Assembly: GCA_024684665.1 (NCBI GenBank)
Contig: JAIKWN010000171.1
Location: 1-13,120, forward strand
DNA from: Clostridiales bacterium
GTDB lineage: Bacteria > Bacillota_A > Clostridia > Christensenellales > Aristaeellaceae
Length of the DNA: 13,120 nucleotides
Direction of reading: 5' to 3'
Both the position numbers and the translations under genes were made by a program. The notes beneath the pieces are model-generated. The model was not told the DNA's origin and searched no databases. It was given only the letters and a program-made list of their open reading frames with translations. Shown piece by piece: positions 1 to 7,057 of the stretch. How positions within the stretch are numbered: the first letter of the stretch is position 1; each line of letters begins with the position of its first letter.

Positions 1-76
1 CCTTTTCCGCCATGCGCACCGCAGCTGCGAGCCCCGCAGGGCCGCCGCCCACGATCAAAACGTCAATTCTTTCCAT
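1..76 (-). CDS. FAD-dependent oxidoreductase, N-terminal fragment (GlpB/NADH-oxidase-like partner)
   Basis: Only the first 25 codons are inside the window; the gene continues past the left edge. Translation begins MERIDVLIVGGGPAGLAAAV, a textbook Rossmann FAD-binding fold with the GxGxxG-type motif GGGPAG at about residues 10-15. The ATG at 76-74 is preceded by a near-perfect ribosome site (AAGGAGG, about six bases away) that lies inside the end of the upstream gene. The two genes overlap by 14 bases, so they should be translationally coupled. In Clostridia a GlpA-like protein with a BFD domain is commonly followed by a second FAD/NAD-linked oxidoreductase and then a small DUF1667 protein, and this fragment fits the second member. 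That assignment rests on context, because the diagnostic part of the protein is outside the window. Confidence 0.85.
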   Translation of the reverse strand, partial: MERIDVLIVGGGPAGLAAAVRMAEK

Positions 77-1541
77 GGGCCGCCTCCTTGATGACCTCGC
101 CGAAGAGCATCTGGGAGCCCTTCCGGGCGTACGTGATTTCCTCCGGTTTGAGGCCGCACTCCTCCTCAAGCATGCGGGTGATGCGCATCTGACAATATCC
201 GCCCTGGCAGCGGCCCATCATCGCGCGGGTGCGGTACTTGACGCCCGTCACGGTGTGCACGCCCAGGGGATTGCGGATGGCGGCAAGGATCTCCGCCTTC
301 GTGACCTTCTGGCAGCGGCAGATGAGCTCGCCGTAGTCCGGGTTCTCCCGGATGAGCGCCTCCTGCTCCTCTGCCGTGAGATCGGCGAATCTCGGGACAC
401 CGCGGCGGATGGGGTTCCAGTCCGGATTCTCTGGGAAGGCTTCCCGCTCCCGCATCATGTCGATGACGTGCCGCGCGATCGCGACCGAGGCGGTAAGCCC
501 CGGGGATTCGATGCCGACGAGGTTCACGACGTTCGGCGCCACGTCGTCCACGATCTCCATCTTGAAGTCCTGGATGACGCCGTTTTCGTCTGCCCACTTG
601 GGAAGGATTCCGCAGTAAGTACGGATGTAGTCGCCGCGGGTGAAGTGGGGCCAGATGTCCATGGCCGCCTGATAGAGGAAATCGATGTTCTTCTGCTCCA
701 CGCCGTAGTAATGGTTGTTTTCCGAATCCTCCGCGGTAGGACCCAGGAGCAGGTTCCCGTCGGTGGTCACGGTCACGTGGATGCCCATATAGGTATTGGA
801 AGGAACCGTGTAGATGGGCATGGGGACTTCTTTCCCGAGCCGTGGATCAAGCAGGATATAATCGTCCTTGGAATAGATGATACGATAGCCTGTAAGCCCC
901 AGCATGTCGGAGATCTTTCCGCAGGAGAGGCCGGCGGAATTGACGACCCAGCGGGTCGTGAAGACTTCCCCGCCCGCCGTGATTTCATAGAGCCCATTCC
1001 GGCGCGTGATCCCGGTGACCTCCCGCCCGAAGAAGAACTTTGTCCCGTTTTCCGCGGCGTTCTCCGCGAGGGCGATGGTCATCTTGAAGGGATCCAGGAT
1101 GCCGGAGGTCGCGGAAAGCATGGCAAAATTGCCGACGACGCCGGGAATCAGCCGGTGCAGCTCTTCGTCCGTGATCATCGAAAGCCCGGTGACGCCGATC
1201 CGGTGCCCCTGCTCAATGACTTCCAGAAGGCGGTTGTAATCCGCTTCCGTCTTGCCCACCAGAACCTTGCCGGTGCGCTTGAAGGGGAAGTCCAGTTCCT
1301 TTGCCACGTCTCCCATGATGCGGTTGCCCTCGAGGCAAAGCTTCGCTTTCCAGGTGCCGACGTCGTAGGCGAATCCTCCGTGGCAAACGCCGGTGTTCCG
1401 TCCGCTTGTTTCATAGCCGACGTCCAGGTTTTTCTCGATCAGAGCGGTTTTCAGCCGGTACCGGCCCAGCTCCCTTGCGACGGCGCATCCCACCACGCCG
1501 CCGCCGATGACGATTACGTCAAACAGGTCTCTCACACGCAT
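63..1541 (-). CDS. GlpA-like FAD-dependent oxidoreductase with C-terminal BFD [2Fe-2S] domain (anaerobic glycerol-3-phosphate dehydrogenase type)
   Basis: This is a 492-residue protein. The N-terminal DAO fold has the dinucleotide motif GGGVVG at residues 13-18 and the acidic end of strand 2 (ALIEK) near residue 36. A substrate-domain segment follows around residues 44-75 (GYETSGRNTGVCHGG), typical of the GlpA/GlpD-like group. The C-terminus carries a BFD-like iron-sulfur site with C408-x-C410 and C445-x4-C450. Family members oxidise sn-glycerol 3-phosphate or a related 2-hydroxy acid in the cytoplasm and pass electrons to a partner flavoprotein. The frame is open upstream to 1829, but I chose the ATG at 1541. 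It sits right behind a GGGAGGAGGA ribosome site, a promoter lies at 1587-1615, and the extra 96 codons read antisense to nothing and overlap the esterase gene in another frame. The exact substrate is unproven; a neighbouring glpK or DUF1667 gene would strengthen the G3P reading. Confidence 0.88.
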   Translation of the reverse strand: MRVRDLFDVIVIGGGVVGCAVARELGRYRLKTALIEKNLDVGYETSGRNTGVCHGGFAYDVGTWKAKLCLEGNRIMGDVAKELDFPFKRTGKVLVGKTEADYNRLLEVIEQGHRIGVTGLSMITDEELHRLIPGVVGNFAMLSATSGILDPFKMTIALAENAAENGTKFFFGREVTGITRRNGLYEITAGGEVFTTRWVVNSAGLSCGKISDMLGLTGYRIIYSKDDYILLDPRLGKEVPMPIYTVPSNTYMGIHVTVTTDGNLLLGPTAEDSENNHYYGVEQKNIDFLYQAAMDIWPHFTRGDYIRTYCGILPKWADENGVIQDFKMEIVDDVAPNVVNLVGIESPGLTASVAIARHVIDMMREREAFPENPDWNPIRRGVPRFADLTAEEQEALIRENPDYGELICRCQKVTKAEILAAIRNPLGVHTVTGVKYRTRAMMGRCQGGYCQMRITRMLEEECGLKPEEITYARKGSQMLFGEVIKEAAHGKN

Positions 1542-1586
1542 TCCTCCTCCCAAACCAATCCTCCAAGATTGAAGATCATCACATAT

Positions 1587-1615
1587 ATCATAACAAAACG
1601 GGGATGGACATACAA
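1587..1615 (-). promoter_or_regulatory. Extended -10 sigma-A promoter for the GlpA-like operon
   Basis: On the minus strand the -35 is TTGTAT (1615-1610), the spacer is 17 bases, and the -10 is TATGAT (1592-1587) with an extended TGT just upstream (1595-1593). The -10 matches consensus at five of six positions and the extended TG compensates for a weak -35. It lies in the 80-base gap between the esterase reading frame and the GlpA-like start, about 46 bases upstream of the ATG. The leader contains a small dyad, CAATC-6-GATTG, next to the ribosome site. This supports independent transcription of the GlpA-like genes. Confidence 0.6.
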
Positions 1616-1621
1616 GCCTTT

Positions 1622-2212
1622 TTACAGGGGAAAACCGGGCCGGAGCGCTGCGGTTATCCGCTCCGCGAAGCCCCGGTGTCCCTCTGCGGAAAAGTGCACC
1701 CCATCGAAGGCGAGGGAAATGTCCCATTTGCTCGCGTCCAGAAAGCAAACACCGCTGCGCGCTGCCGAAGCCCGCAGAGAAGACGGCAGCAGACGGGACT
1801 CCCTGAGGACGCTTTCTTCCTGCGCCCATTCGCCCCTGCGCAGCGCGGGGGGAGCGATAAGGAAGACGCGGGACGGCGGAACGGCTCAGCAGACCGCTCC
1901 CCGCATGGAATTGGCGCGCGCTCCCGTCTCCTCCGCCGTCCGCCCGAGAAGCATATCGTTGGTGCCCAGCAGGATGAGGACGGCGTCCCAGGGCATACCC
2001 CGGCAGATCATTGCTGCGATCCCGGGCAGTTCCTCTACCCGGGGAAAGGCGCGGCCGTTCACCCCGTCGTTTATGACGATGAATCCTCTGCCCTCAAGGA
2101 TCCCTGTCCAGCGGACGTCCCTTGCATATCGCGATCCGAAATACGACCGCGGATCATACCCCCAGGTATTGGAGTCGCCAAAGCAGAGGACGCGGGGCCT
2201 TTTTATTTCCAT
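1622..2212 (-). pseudogene. GDSL/SGNH-family esterase interrupted by a single in-frame TGA at codon 109
   Basis: From the ATG at 2212 (ribosome site CTGGAG eight bases away) the frame encodes block I, CFGDSNTWGYD, with nucleophile Ser14. It continues through the glycine/asparagine block near residues 49-53 (NDGVNG) to block III, GTND at residues 83-86. A TGA at 1888-1886 (codon 109) then stops translation. With no frame change, the sequence carries on as a normal SGNH protein: PPSRVFLIAPPALRRGE, then the catalytic block V Asp170-Gly-Val-His173, ending at TAA 1624-1622. The full 196-codon span is the usual length for a single-domain SGNH hydrolase. I therefore read it as a full-length esterase gene with one nonsense codon: recent decay, readthrough or a base error. 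No ATG or GTG after the stop would rescue the C-terminal half with both Asp and His. The family hydrolyses carboxylic esters such as lipids or acetylated sugars; the substrate is unknown. No promoter is obvious between this gene and the terminator upstream of it. Confidence 0.8.
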
Positions 2213-2232
2213 GTTTCGTACTCCAGTCTTTT

Positions 2233-2256
2233 AAAAGGGCGCCCTTCCGGGCGTCC
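2233..2256 (-). terminator. Rho-independent terminator of the SGNH-like/HD/IMPase/flavoprotein operon
   Basis: An eight-position stem (2237-2244 pairing with 2249-2256) encloses the tetraloop GGAA on the minus strand, with one A-C mismatch. It is followed by only four T residues (2236-2233). It sits about 20 bases after the stop of the flavoprotein gene. The short T run suggests incomplete termination, which could let transcription continue into the esterase gene. In the plus direction the mismatch becomes a G-U pair and a TTTT follows, but no plus-strand gene needs it. Confidence 0.7.
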
Positions 2257-2276
2257 TTTTGAACTGCAAAATGAGT

Positions 2277-4097
2277 TTAATCTGCCAGATCGGAGGCGAT
2301 GGTTTCTGCCGCCAGGATGCCGGAGCCGAAGGCTAGGCCTACAGCCGTTCCTTCCACCTGGTAGTAGGGCTGGCAGTACAAGCTGCCCGCATCCACGCCG
2401 GCGGCGTAAAGACCGGAAATCGGCATGAGATCCGCGTTCAGGACGCGCAGGCGGGAATCGGTGCGCAATCCGCCGAGAGTGCTCCAGGCGGAGGGCTCGT
2501 ATTCCACCACATAGAAGGGGCCCTTGGTAATGGGCGTCAGGAAGGTGGGGTTCTTGAAGTATTCCTCGTCGTGCCCCGCCTCGCAGTAGGCATTGTACAT
2601 TTCCACTGTGTGTGGAAGCTCCGGCATGCCGAAGACCTCTGCCAGTTCCTCGATGCTGTCCGCCTTGCCGGCCCAGCCCTGTTCGATTGCTTTGTCAAGG
2701 TCTTCCTGCAGGTTCTCGAGAACGACGCCCTTCGCTGTCATGGAACCTACGTACCAGTCTTCCGGCGCGCCCAGAAACTCGAACAGGCCCTCACTCGCGA
2801 TGGCGTCCACATAGATCTGATCCACCACCGCGTAGAATTTGCCCGCTCGCAGGACGGCCTCACCGCCCACGGAGAGGGGCTGGTTCGCCATATAGTATTC
2901 GTTGAAGAAGCGTTCGCCATTCGGGTCCACGAGCATGCCGCCGTAGATGCCGATGGTCATGGCGCCGTTGCTGCGCTGCCAGCCGCCGCCCTTGCGGTTG
3001 GAGCCACCGAATTCGTTGGAGATCATGGCGAAGCTGCTTTCCTCCAGCAGCGCGCCTGCTTCCTGTCCCATGCGGATGGCGTCACCGGTGGAGAGAGTGT
3101 TGCCCAGGGCGTTGACGGTGATGTTGCCCCAGTGTTCGTGTACGATGTCCTGGTTGCCGAGGTAGCCACCCGTGGCCAGGAGCACCGCGTCCGCGCGGAT
3201 GTTCAGGGTGCTGCCGTCTTCGCGCTTCGCCTGGATGCCGACGACCTTTCCGCCTTCGGTCAGGAGCGTTTCGCCCGCGGTACCGCACAACAGCCGTCCG
3301 CCCGCCTCGAGATACGCCTTCTCGATGAAAGCCGGGCGGTCAGCCTTGGCGGTGTTGTAGCCGTGGCGGGAGCGGTAGCCCGCGCCGTAGTTGTCGGGCC
3401 GCAGGTACATCTCAAGTCCGGTGGAAATCTGCAGTTCGACTGCCTCGCCGGTTTTCGCGATCACCCGACGCAGCAGGCGGCTGTCGCTTGTCAGGTAGGC
3501 GTCTTCGGTCAGGTCGTTGAAGAGCATCTCGTCGGTCACCTTCACGCCCTCCGCCGCCTGGACACTGGTATTCGAGGCCATGGGGCCGCCGCAGTTCCAT
3601 CCGTTCGCCACGCCGATGGTGGCGCCTTTTTCGATCACCAGTACATCCACACCCCGGCGCGCGAGGGTAATCGCGGCCATCATGCCGCCCGCGCCGGCAC
3701 CCACGATGACGACCTTCGCGTGTTCTTCCTCCACGACGCCCTCGCCTGCCTTAGCGACCGTGGCGCGGTAGTCGTCGGGATTCAGCCCCGCATCTTTGAT
3801 CGCCTGCTCCACGGCAGAGAGGATGGCATTCGAGGTCAGCGTCGCGCCGGTTACTGCGTCCAGAGCGATACTCTGCCGCTCGACGATGATCCCGGGAAGC
3901 TGTTCGATGGCGACCCCGCCGGGGATCGCGTCCTCCGTATTTTCACCGACGGATACGTCCGTGATCTTTCCGCCCTCGATGGTCACGGAGACTTTTATGT
4001 CGCCGTTTTTTCCAGTTCCGGCGGCCTCATACACCTCCGCAGAGGCACAGGCCAGCAACATCGACAGGGCCAGAATCAGGCAAATCCATTGTTTCAT
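2277..4097 (-). CDS. Exported FMN-bind / FAD_binding_2 flavoprotein, divergent fumarate-reductase family member
   Basis: The product has 606 residues. Residues 1-20 form a Sec signal (positive Lys2, hydrophobic stretch 4-16). They end in LLACASA, which could be cut by signal peptidase I after ASA or lipidated at Cys17. Residues about 27-105 are an FMN-binding domain with the flavinylation motif D80-AV-T83-G-A-T86, where ApbE would attach FMN covalently to Thr86. The FAD domain starts with VVIVGAGAGG at residues 129-138. The architecture matches FMN-tethered fumarate/urocanate-type reductases of gut anaerobes. The active site differs: where fumarate reductases have HTMGG this has S539-TLGG, where they have ExxxRD it has E400-YYMA404-N, and the Arg of NRLGG is replaced by Gln580. 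Fumarate reduction is therefore unlikely; another reductase or dehydrogenase reaction, or flavin-mediated electron transfer, is more plausible. The ATG at 4097 follows GGGGAG at about eight bases. It is the last gene of its operon, 24 bases after the IMPase gene. Confidence 0.88.
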   Translation of the reverse strand: MKQWICLILALSMLLACASAEVYEAAGTGKNGDIKVSVTIEGGKITDVSVGENTEDAIPGGVAIEQLPGIIVERQSIALDAVTGATLTSNAILSAVEQAIKDAGLNPDDYRATVAKAGEGVVEEEHAKVVIVGAGAGGMMAAITLARRGVDVLVIEKGATIGVANGWNCGGPMASNTSVQAAEGVKVTDEMLFNDLTEDAYLTSDSRLLRRVIAKTGEAVELQISTGLEMYLRPDNYGAGYRSRHGYNTAKADRPAFIEKAYLEAGGRLLCGTAGETLLTEGGKVVGIQAKREDGSTLNIRADAVLLATGGYLGNQDIVHEHWGNITVNALGNTLSTGDAIRMGQEAGALLEESSFAMISNEFGGSNRKGGGWQRSNGAMTIGIYGGMLVDPNGERFFNEYYMANQPLSVGGEAVLRAGKFYAVVDQIYVDAIASEGLFEFLGAPEDWYVGSMTAKGVVLENLQEDLDKAIEQGWAGKADSIEELAEVFGMPELPHTVEMYNAYCEAGHDEEYFKNPTFLTPITKGPFYVVEYEPSAWSTLGGLRTDSRLRVLNADLMPISGLYAAGVDAGSLYCQPYYQVEGTAVGLAFGSGILAAETIASDLAD

Positions 4098-4121
4098 GAA
4101 TCTTCTCCCCTTTCGACTGTT

Positions 4122-4919
4122 TCATATCTCAAACGGCTTCCGCGGCAGGTAATCCTCAGCGGACACACCGCGGGAAGCAACGATGACGGAAGAGGTCACG
4201 ACGTCGAAGCGAAGAGGAGCCCCCCGCATATCCGAAAGGACGCAGCCAGCCTCCTCACAGATGAGTCCCGCGGCGGCGTAATCCCACAGATGGAGGTTCA
4301 CCTCAAAGAAGAGCCCTGCCTGGCCGCAGGCGACGCAGCACAGGTCCCATGCCGCGCTGCCGCTCCTGCGCAGGTCCTCGCTGCGGGAAAGATACTCCAC
4401 GCAAAGGTCCCCCGTAATCTGATTCAGTTCCGGGTTATAGGGTGCGGTGCCAAAGAGCGTAAGGGAACGGGCGAGCGGCGCTTCCGAGGAGACAATCGCA
4501 TGCCCGTTCCGCCAGGCGCCCCCGCCACGAATTGCGGAGAACATCTCATCCGCATACGGGTTGTATACGACGCCTAGGAGAGGCCGTCCATCTTCCAGCA
4601 GGGCGATGGAAGTGACGCTCGGGAAATACCCCGCGATGAAGTTCAGCGTTCCGTCGATGGGATCGATGCAGAAGGCGTAGCCGTCCAGGTCCGAAAAGGC
4701 GTCAGCCCCTTCTTCCTCGCCGACCATCCGCGCTCCCGGGAGGAGGCGCATCATTTCCCGAAAGAGGTATTCCTGCACCCGCTTGTCGTATTCGGTCACG
4801 AAATTCGCGTGCCCTTCCTTTTTGCTGACGGTGTTCCCGACGTTCCTGGCTTCCAGCATGATCTTCCCGGCATGGCGCGCCGCGCGTTCCACGCCCTCCA
4901 GCAGTTTTTTGAGATCCAT
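4122..4919 (-). CDS. Inositol monophosphatase family protein (Mg2+-dependent phosphatase)
   Basis: The protein is 265 residues long, the normal size for the IMPase/SuhB/CysQ superfamily. All three metal-site motifs are intact: GEEEG (metal ligand Glu69 within residues 68-71), D86-PI-D89-GTLNF, and W212-D213-YAAAG. These bind the Mg2+ ions that activate water for cleavage of a phosphomonoester such as inositol 1-phosphate; some relatives use 3'-phosphoadenosine compounds or sugar phosphates. It should be cytoplasmic, as no signal peptide is seen. I chose the ATG at 4919 because AAAGGA lies seven bases upstream. A TTG seven codons earlier (4940) is in frame but has no comparable ribosome site and comes before that SD. 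The gene starts 29 bases after the HD-domain gene and ends 24 bases before the flavoprotein gene. Substrate cannot be decided from sequence, and nothing else in the operon points to inositol specifically. Confidence 0.92.
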   Translation of the reverse strand: MDLKKLLEGVERAARHAGKIMLEARNVGNTVSKKEGHANFVTEYDKRVQEYLFREMMRLLPGARMVGEEEGADAFSDLDGYAFCIDPIDGTLNFIAGYFPSVTSIALLEDGRPLLGVVYNPYADEMFSAIRGGGAWRNGHAIVSSEAPLARSLTLFGTAPYNPELNQITGDLCVEYLSRSEDLRRSGSAAWDLCCVACGQAGLFFEVNLHLWDYAAAGLICEEAGCVLSDMRGAPLRFDVVTSSVIVASRGVSAEDYLPRKPFEI

Positions 4920-4948
4920 TTTACGTTCCTTTCCGGCCAATCAGCCTT

Positions 4949-5941
4949 TTATGAGATCCCCGCGATCGGGCGGTCCTGGTCCTGCGAGAGGAAAATTTCC
5001 TTCTCCCGCTTGAACTCCGCGTCCAGCTGCGAGAGCCGTCCGCGCCCCACTACATACGGGTCGATATAACGCCGCTTCGCGGGGATGACGCGCCAGGCGC
5101 CCGCTGCTGCGGGATCGTCAGGCTCCGCCATGCGCGAAAGCGCGCGGAATGCGTTCCAGACCACCGCCGTTTCCGGATTCGACAGCAGCTTGCTGATGAC
5201 CTCCGGTTCTGTGGTATACAGGTCTTCTTCCGAAAGGACTCCCCGGGAGAGCGCCAGCGCGATCGCCTCGGAGGCGCGCTGCATGGAATAGCGGTCCTCG
5301 TCCGCCACATAGATTCGGGCGCATTTCATCGCGTCCATAGCGAAGGCCTTCGCGGAAAGAGGATCCGGAAAGCAGAGCTCCGGTGCGCCTTCTACATTCT
5401 CCGCAGGGCGGATGGTTTCGTAATGCTTCCGGATGTCCGCCGCCGTGCGGAAACCGAAATTGACGAGGTTGCCCAGTGTGTATTCGAGCCGGTCCGCCGA
5501 GAGGCGGGGCGGGTTGTTGTCTGCGACGGGATAGCGGTGGTAATCCTTTACGTCGTCCACAGTGAGGTGGAGACGCTTCAGAATCCGCAGGATCTCCGGG
5601 CAGCCGCGCAGGATTTCTTCTGTGCCTGCCTCCGTTGCCTCTTGCTCGAGATAATCCCCGCGCAGGAAATCGATAGAATGGGCAAAGACGGGTGTCGCGA
5701 CGTCGTGAAACAGCGCGGCGGCAGCTTCCCTGATATTCCCTGTAAAATGCCAGACGATCAAGGCAACGCCCAGGCTGTGAATCCTCCTGTCGTATTTGTG
5801 CAGATCCCGGAAGCGCGGGAAAGCGGTGTACTCGCATCCGCAGTTCATGCCGACCTCCGCGATGCGCCGCATGGGCGGCGTATCCGCGAGATCCTCCAGG
5901 AAGCCCGGAATCTCCTCATGATACAGAGGCAGCAGATCCAT
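4949..5941 (-). CDS. HD-domain phosphohydrolase
   Basis: This 330-residue cytoplasmic protein has a canonical HD metal site: H55 (RRIHSLGVAL), H79-D80 (ALFHDVATPVFAH), with further His88, and Asp150 (SADRLEYTLG) as the distal ligand. The surrounding pattern resembles the COG1078-type HD superfamily, which includes dNTP triphosphohydrolase-like and other nucleotide or phosphate hydrolases. The C-terminal half (about residues 180-330) is mostly helical-looking, charged and of no fold I can name. The start at 5941 follows AGGGAGG at about six bases. The gene lies 41 bases after the SGNH-like gene and 29 bases before the IMPase gene, so two phosphate-ester hydrolases are made from one transcript. 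Substrate is not inferable; a nucleotide or phosphorylated metabolite is the conservative guess. Confidence 0.88.
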   Translation of the reverse strand: MDLLPLYHEEIPGFLEDLADTPPMRRIAEVGMNCGCEYTAFPRFRDLHKYDRRIHSLGVALIVWHFTGNIREAAAALFHDVATPVFAHSIDFLRGDYLEQEATEAGTEEILRGCPEILRILKRLHLTVDDVKDYHRYPVADNNPPRLSADRLEYTLGNLVNFGFRTAADIRKHYETIRPAENVEGAPELCFPDPLSAKAFAMDAMKCARIYVADEDRYSMQRASEAIALALSRGVLSEEDLYTTEPEVISKLLSNPETAVVWNAFRALSRMAEPDDPAAAGAWRVIPAKRRYIDPYVVGRGRLSQLDAEFKREKEIFLSQDQDRPIAGIS

Positions 5942-5982
5942 GTTTTCCTCCCTTTCGCATCGGGAATGAATTCCGGCGTTTT

Positions 5983-7014
5983 TTACTGCGGCTCGTATTT
6001 TTCCGCGAAACGCTCTGCTGCCTGCCGGATGGTTTCGCTCCCCGCCGCCATGTCCTCCGGGGTAAGGACGCGGTTCTCCCCGGCCGCCATGGCGCGGATC
6101 AGCGCGTCGCTGACTTCCGTCGAATGATGGGAGTAATCAAAATAGTTTTCAAGGTTTTCGATCCAGTCGAGCCGGCATGAGAAGTCGTAGATTTCCACGT
6201 TCGGATAACCGCAAAGCATCTCCACTGTCAGCCGACGGGAGCGGAACTGCTGTTCCATCAGGCCGCCGCGCATCACCTGATACCAGTAGGCAGCGGAATA
6301 GGGGGGCATGTAAACGAGAAACCGCGTCTCCGGATGCGCCTCGATGCAGGGGATGAGGTTTTCCCGGATGTTTGCCGTGGAGCGCTCGATGCGCTCGTCC
6401 GCTTCGTGCACCGGTTGCTGTTTCGAAAAGCTGACCGCATCCAGCACGCTTTTCTCCGAAAAGACCACGTCTACCCACTGGTACATATCGTCCCGCTTCC
6501 GGGCGAGGGATTTGCCGCGGTTTTGAAGCAGTTTCGGCAGCTTGACGAGAAGCACGTCCCGGTTCAGCAGGTAGTTCACGTCGTCTGTGGCCCTGTCGTT
6601 CCAGAGGTACTCGACGATTTCTTCCCGGTCATCGACGGGACCCATCAGGCTGTAAGCATCTACCGCGAGGATCGCGAGCTTCAGGGATCGTTTTGCAAGG
6701 ACGCGTGACAGCTGATATCCCATCTGCGCCGTATGGGAACCACGCATCGGCAGCTTCACCGAAGAGACGCCGAAAGCATCGTCGATGACGGAGGGGCGGC
6801 ACATCTCCACCATGGAGGTGCCGAAGATTGCCGCGTCGTAGCCGTAGCTGCGCGCGATGCCCGGATTGTTATAACTCTCTTGGTCATACAGGGGCAGGAT
6901 GGCGGACTCCCGATAATGCTCAAAGGGATCGAGAAGGAACACGGTGACGGCGCAGAAGGCAAGAACGAGCACGCTGCCAAGCGCGACAGCGGCGCTCCAC
7001 TTCTCGTTCTTCAT
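5983..7014 (-). CDS. Membrane-anchored SGNH-hydrolase-like protein (GTSM variant)
   Basis: The protein has 343 residues. A short basic N-terminus is followed by one hydrophobic segment (about residues 8-28, VALGSVLVLAFCAVTVFLL), which predicts a signal anchor with the rest outside the membrane. FGTSM at residues 64-68 stands where SGNH enzymes have GDS, giving candidate nucleophile Ser67. Near the C-terminus D293-YSH296-H297 resembles the DxxH catalytic block. Similar extracytoplasmic proteins in Bacillota accompany acyl-transfer or cell-envelope decoration genes, as with DltD- and AlgX/AlgJ-type folds; that is an analogy, not an identification. The frame is open up to 7086, but I start at ATG 7014: GGAGGG lies nine bases upstream and the promoter hexamers (7058-7086) overlap the longer version. 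It is the first gene of a four-gene operon. The catalytic Asp-to-Thr change in the first block means it could act as a transferase, a weak hydrolase or a non-enzyme. Confidence 0.75.
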   Translation of the reverse strand: MKNEKWSAAVALGSVLVLAFCAVTVFLLDPFEHYRESAILPLYDQESYNNPGIARSYGYDAAIFGTSMVEMCRPSVIDDAFGVSSVKLPMRGSHTAQMGYQLSRVLAKRSLKLAILAVDAYSLMGPVDDREEIVEYLWNDRATDDVNYLLNRDVLLVKLPKLLQNRGKSLARKRDDMYQWVDVVFSEKSVLDAVSFSKQQPVHEADERIERSTANIRENLIPCIEAHPETRFLVYMPPYSAAYWYQVMRGGLMEQQFRSRRLTVEMLCGYPNVEIYDFSCRLDWIENLENYFDYSHHSTEVSDALIRAMAAGENRVLTPEDMAAGSETIRQAAERFAEKYEPQ

Positions 7015-7057
7015 CCCCGCGTTCCCTCCTCTCTGATTCTCTCTTAGCCTCCTCCCG

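Noticed and set aside
1542..1829. N-terminal extension of the GlpA-like protein by 96 residues
   Set aside because: The extension lies before the strong ribosome site and promoter, overlaps the esterase frame, and has no conserved sequence. The GxGxxG motif belongs close to the N-terminus in this family.
1622..1888. Selenocysteine insertion at the TGA of the esterase
   Set aside because: The recognisable hairpin surrounds the stop codon instead of following it, no SGNH selenoprotein is known to me, and the region is GC-rich enough to form hairpins by chance. It is mentioned only as a check.
12..2234. 740-codon open frame on the plus strand, and a similar 668-codon one at 2571-4577
   Set aside because: Both are antisense to well-supported minus-strand enzymes, have no ribosome site of note, and translate to Arg/Pro/His-rich sequence without any recognisable domain. 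GC-rich coding DNA often leaves the opposite strand open.
4920..4940. TTG start adding seven residues to the IMPase
   Set aside because: AAAGGA seven bases before the ATG at 4919 lies inside this extension, which makes the ATG the better start.
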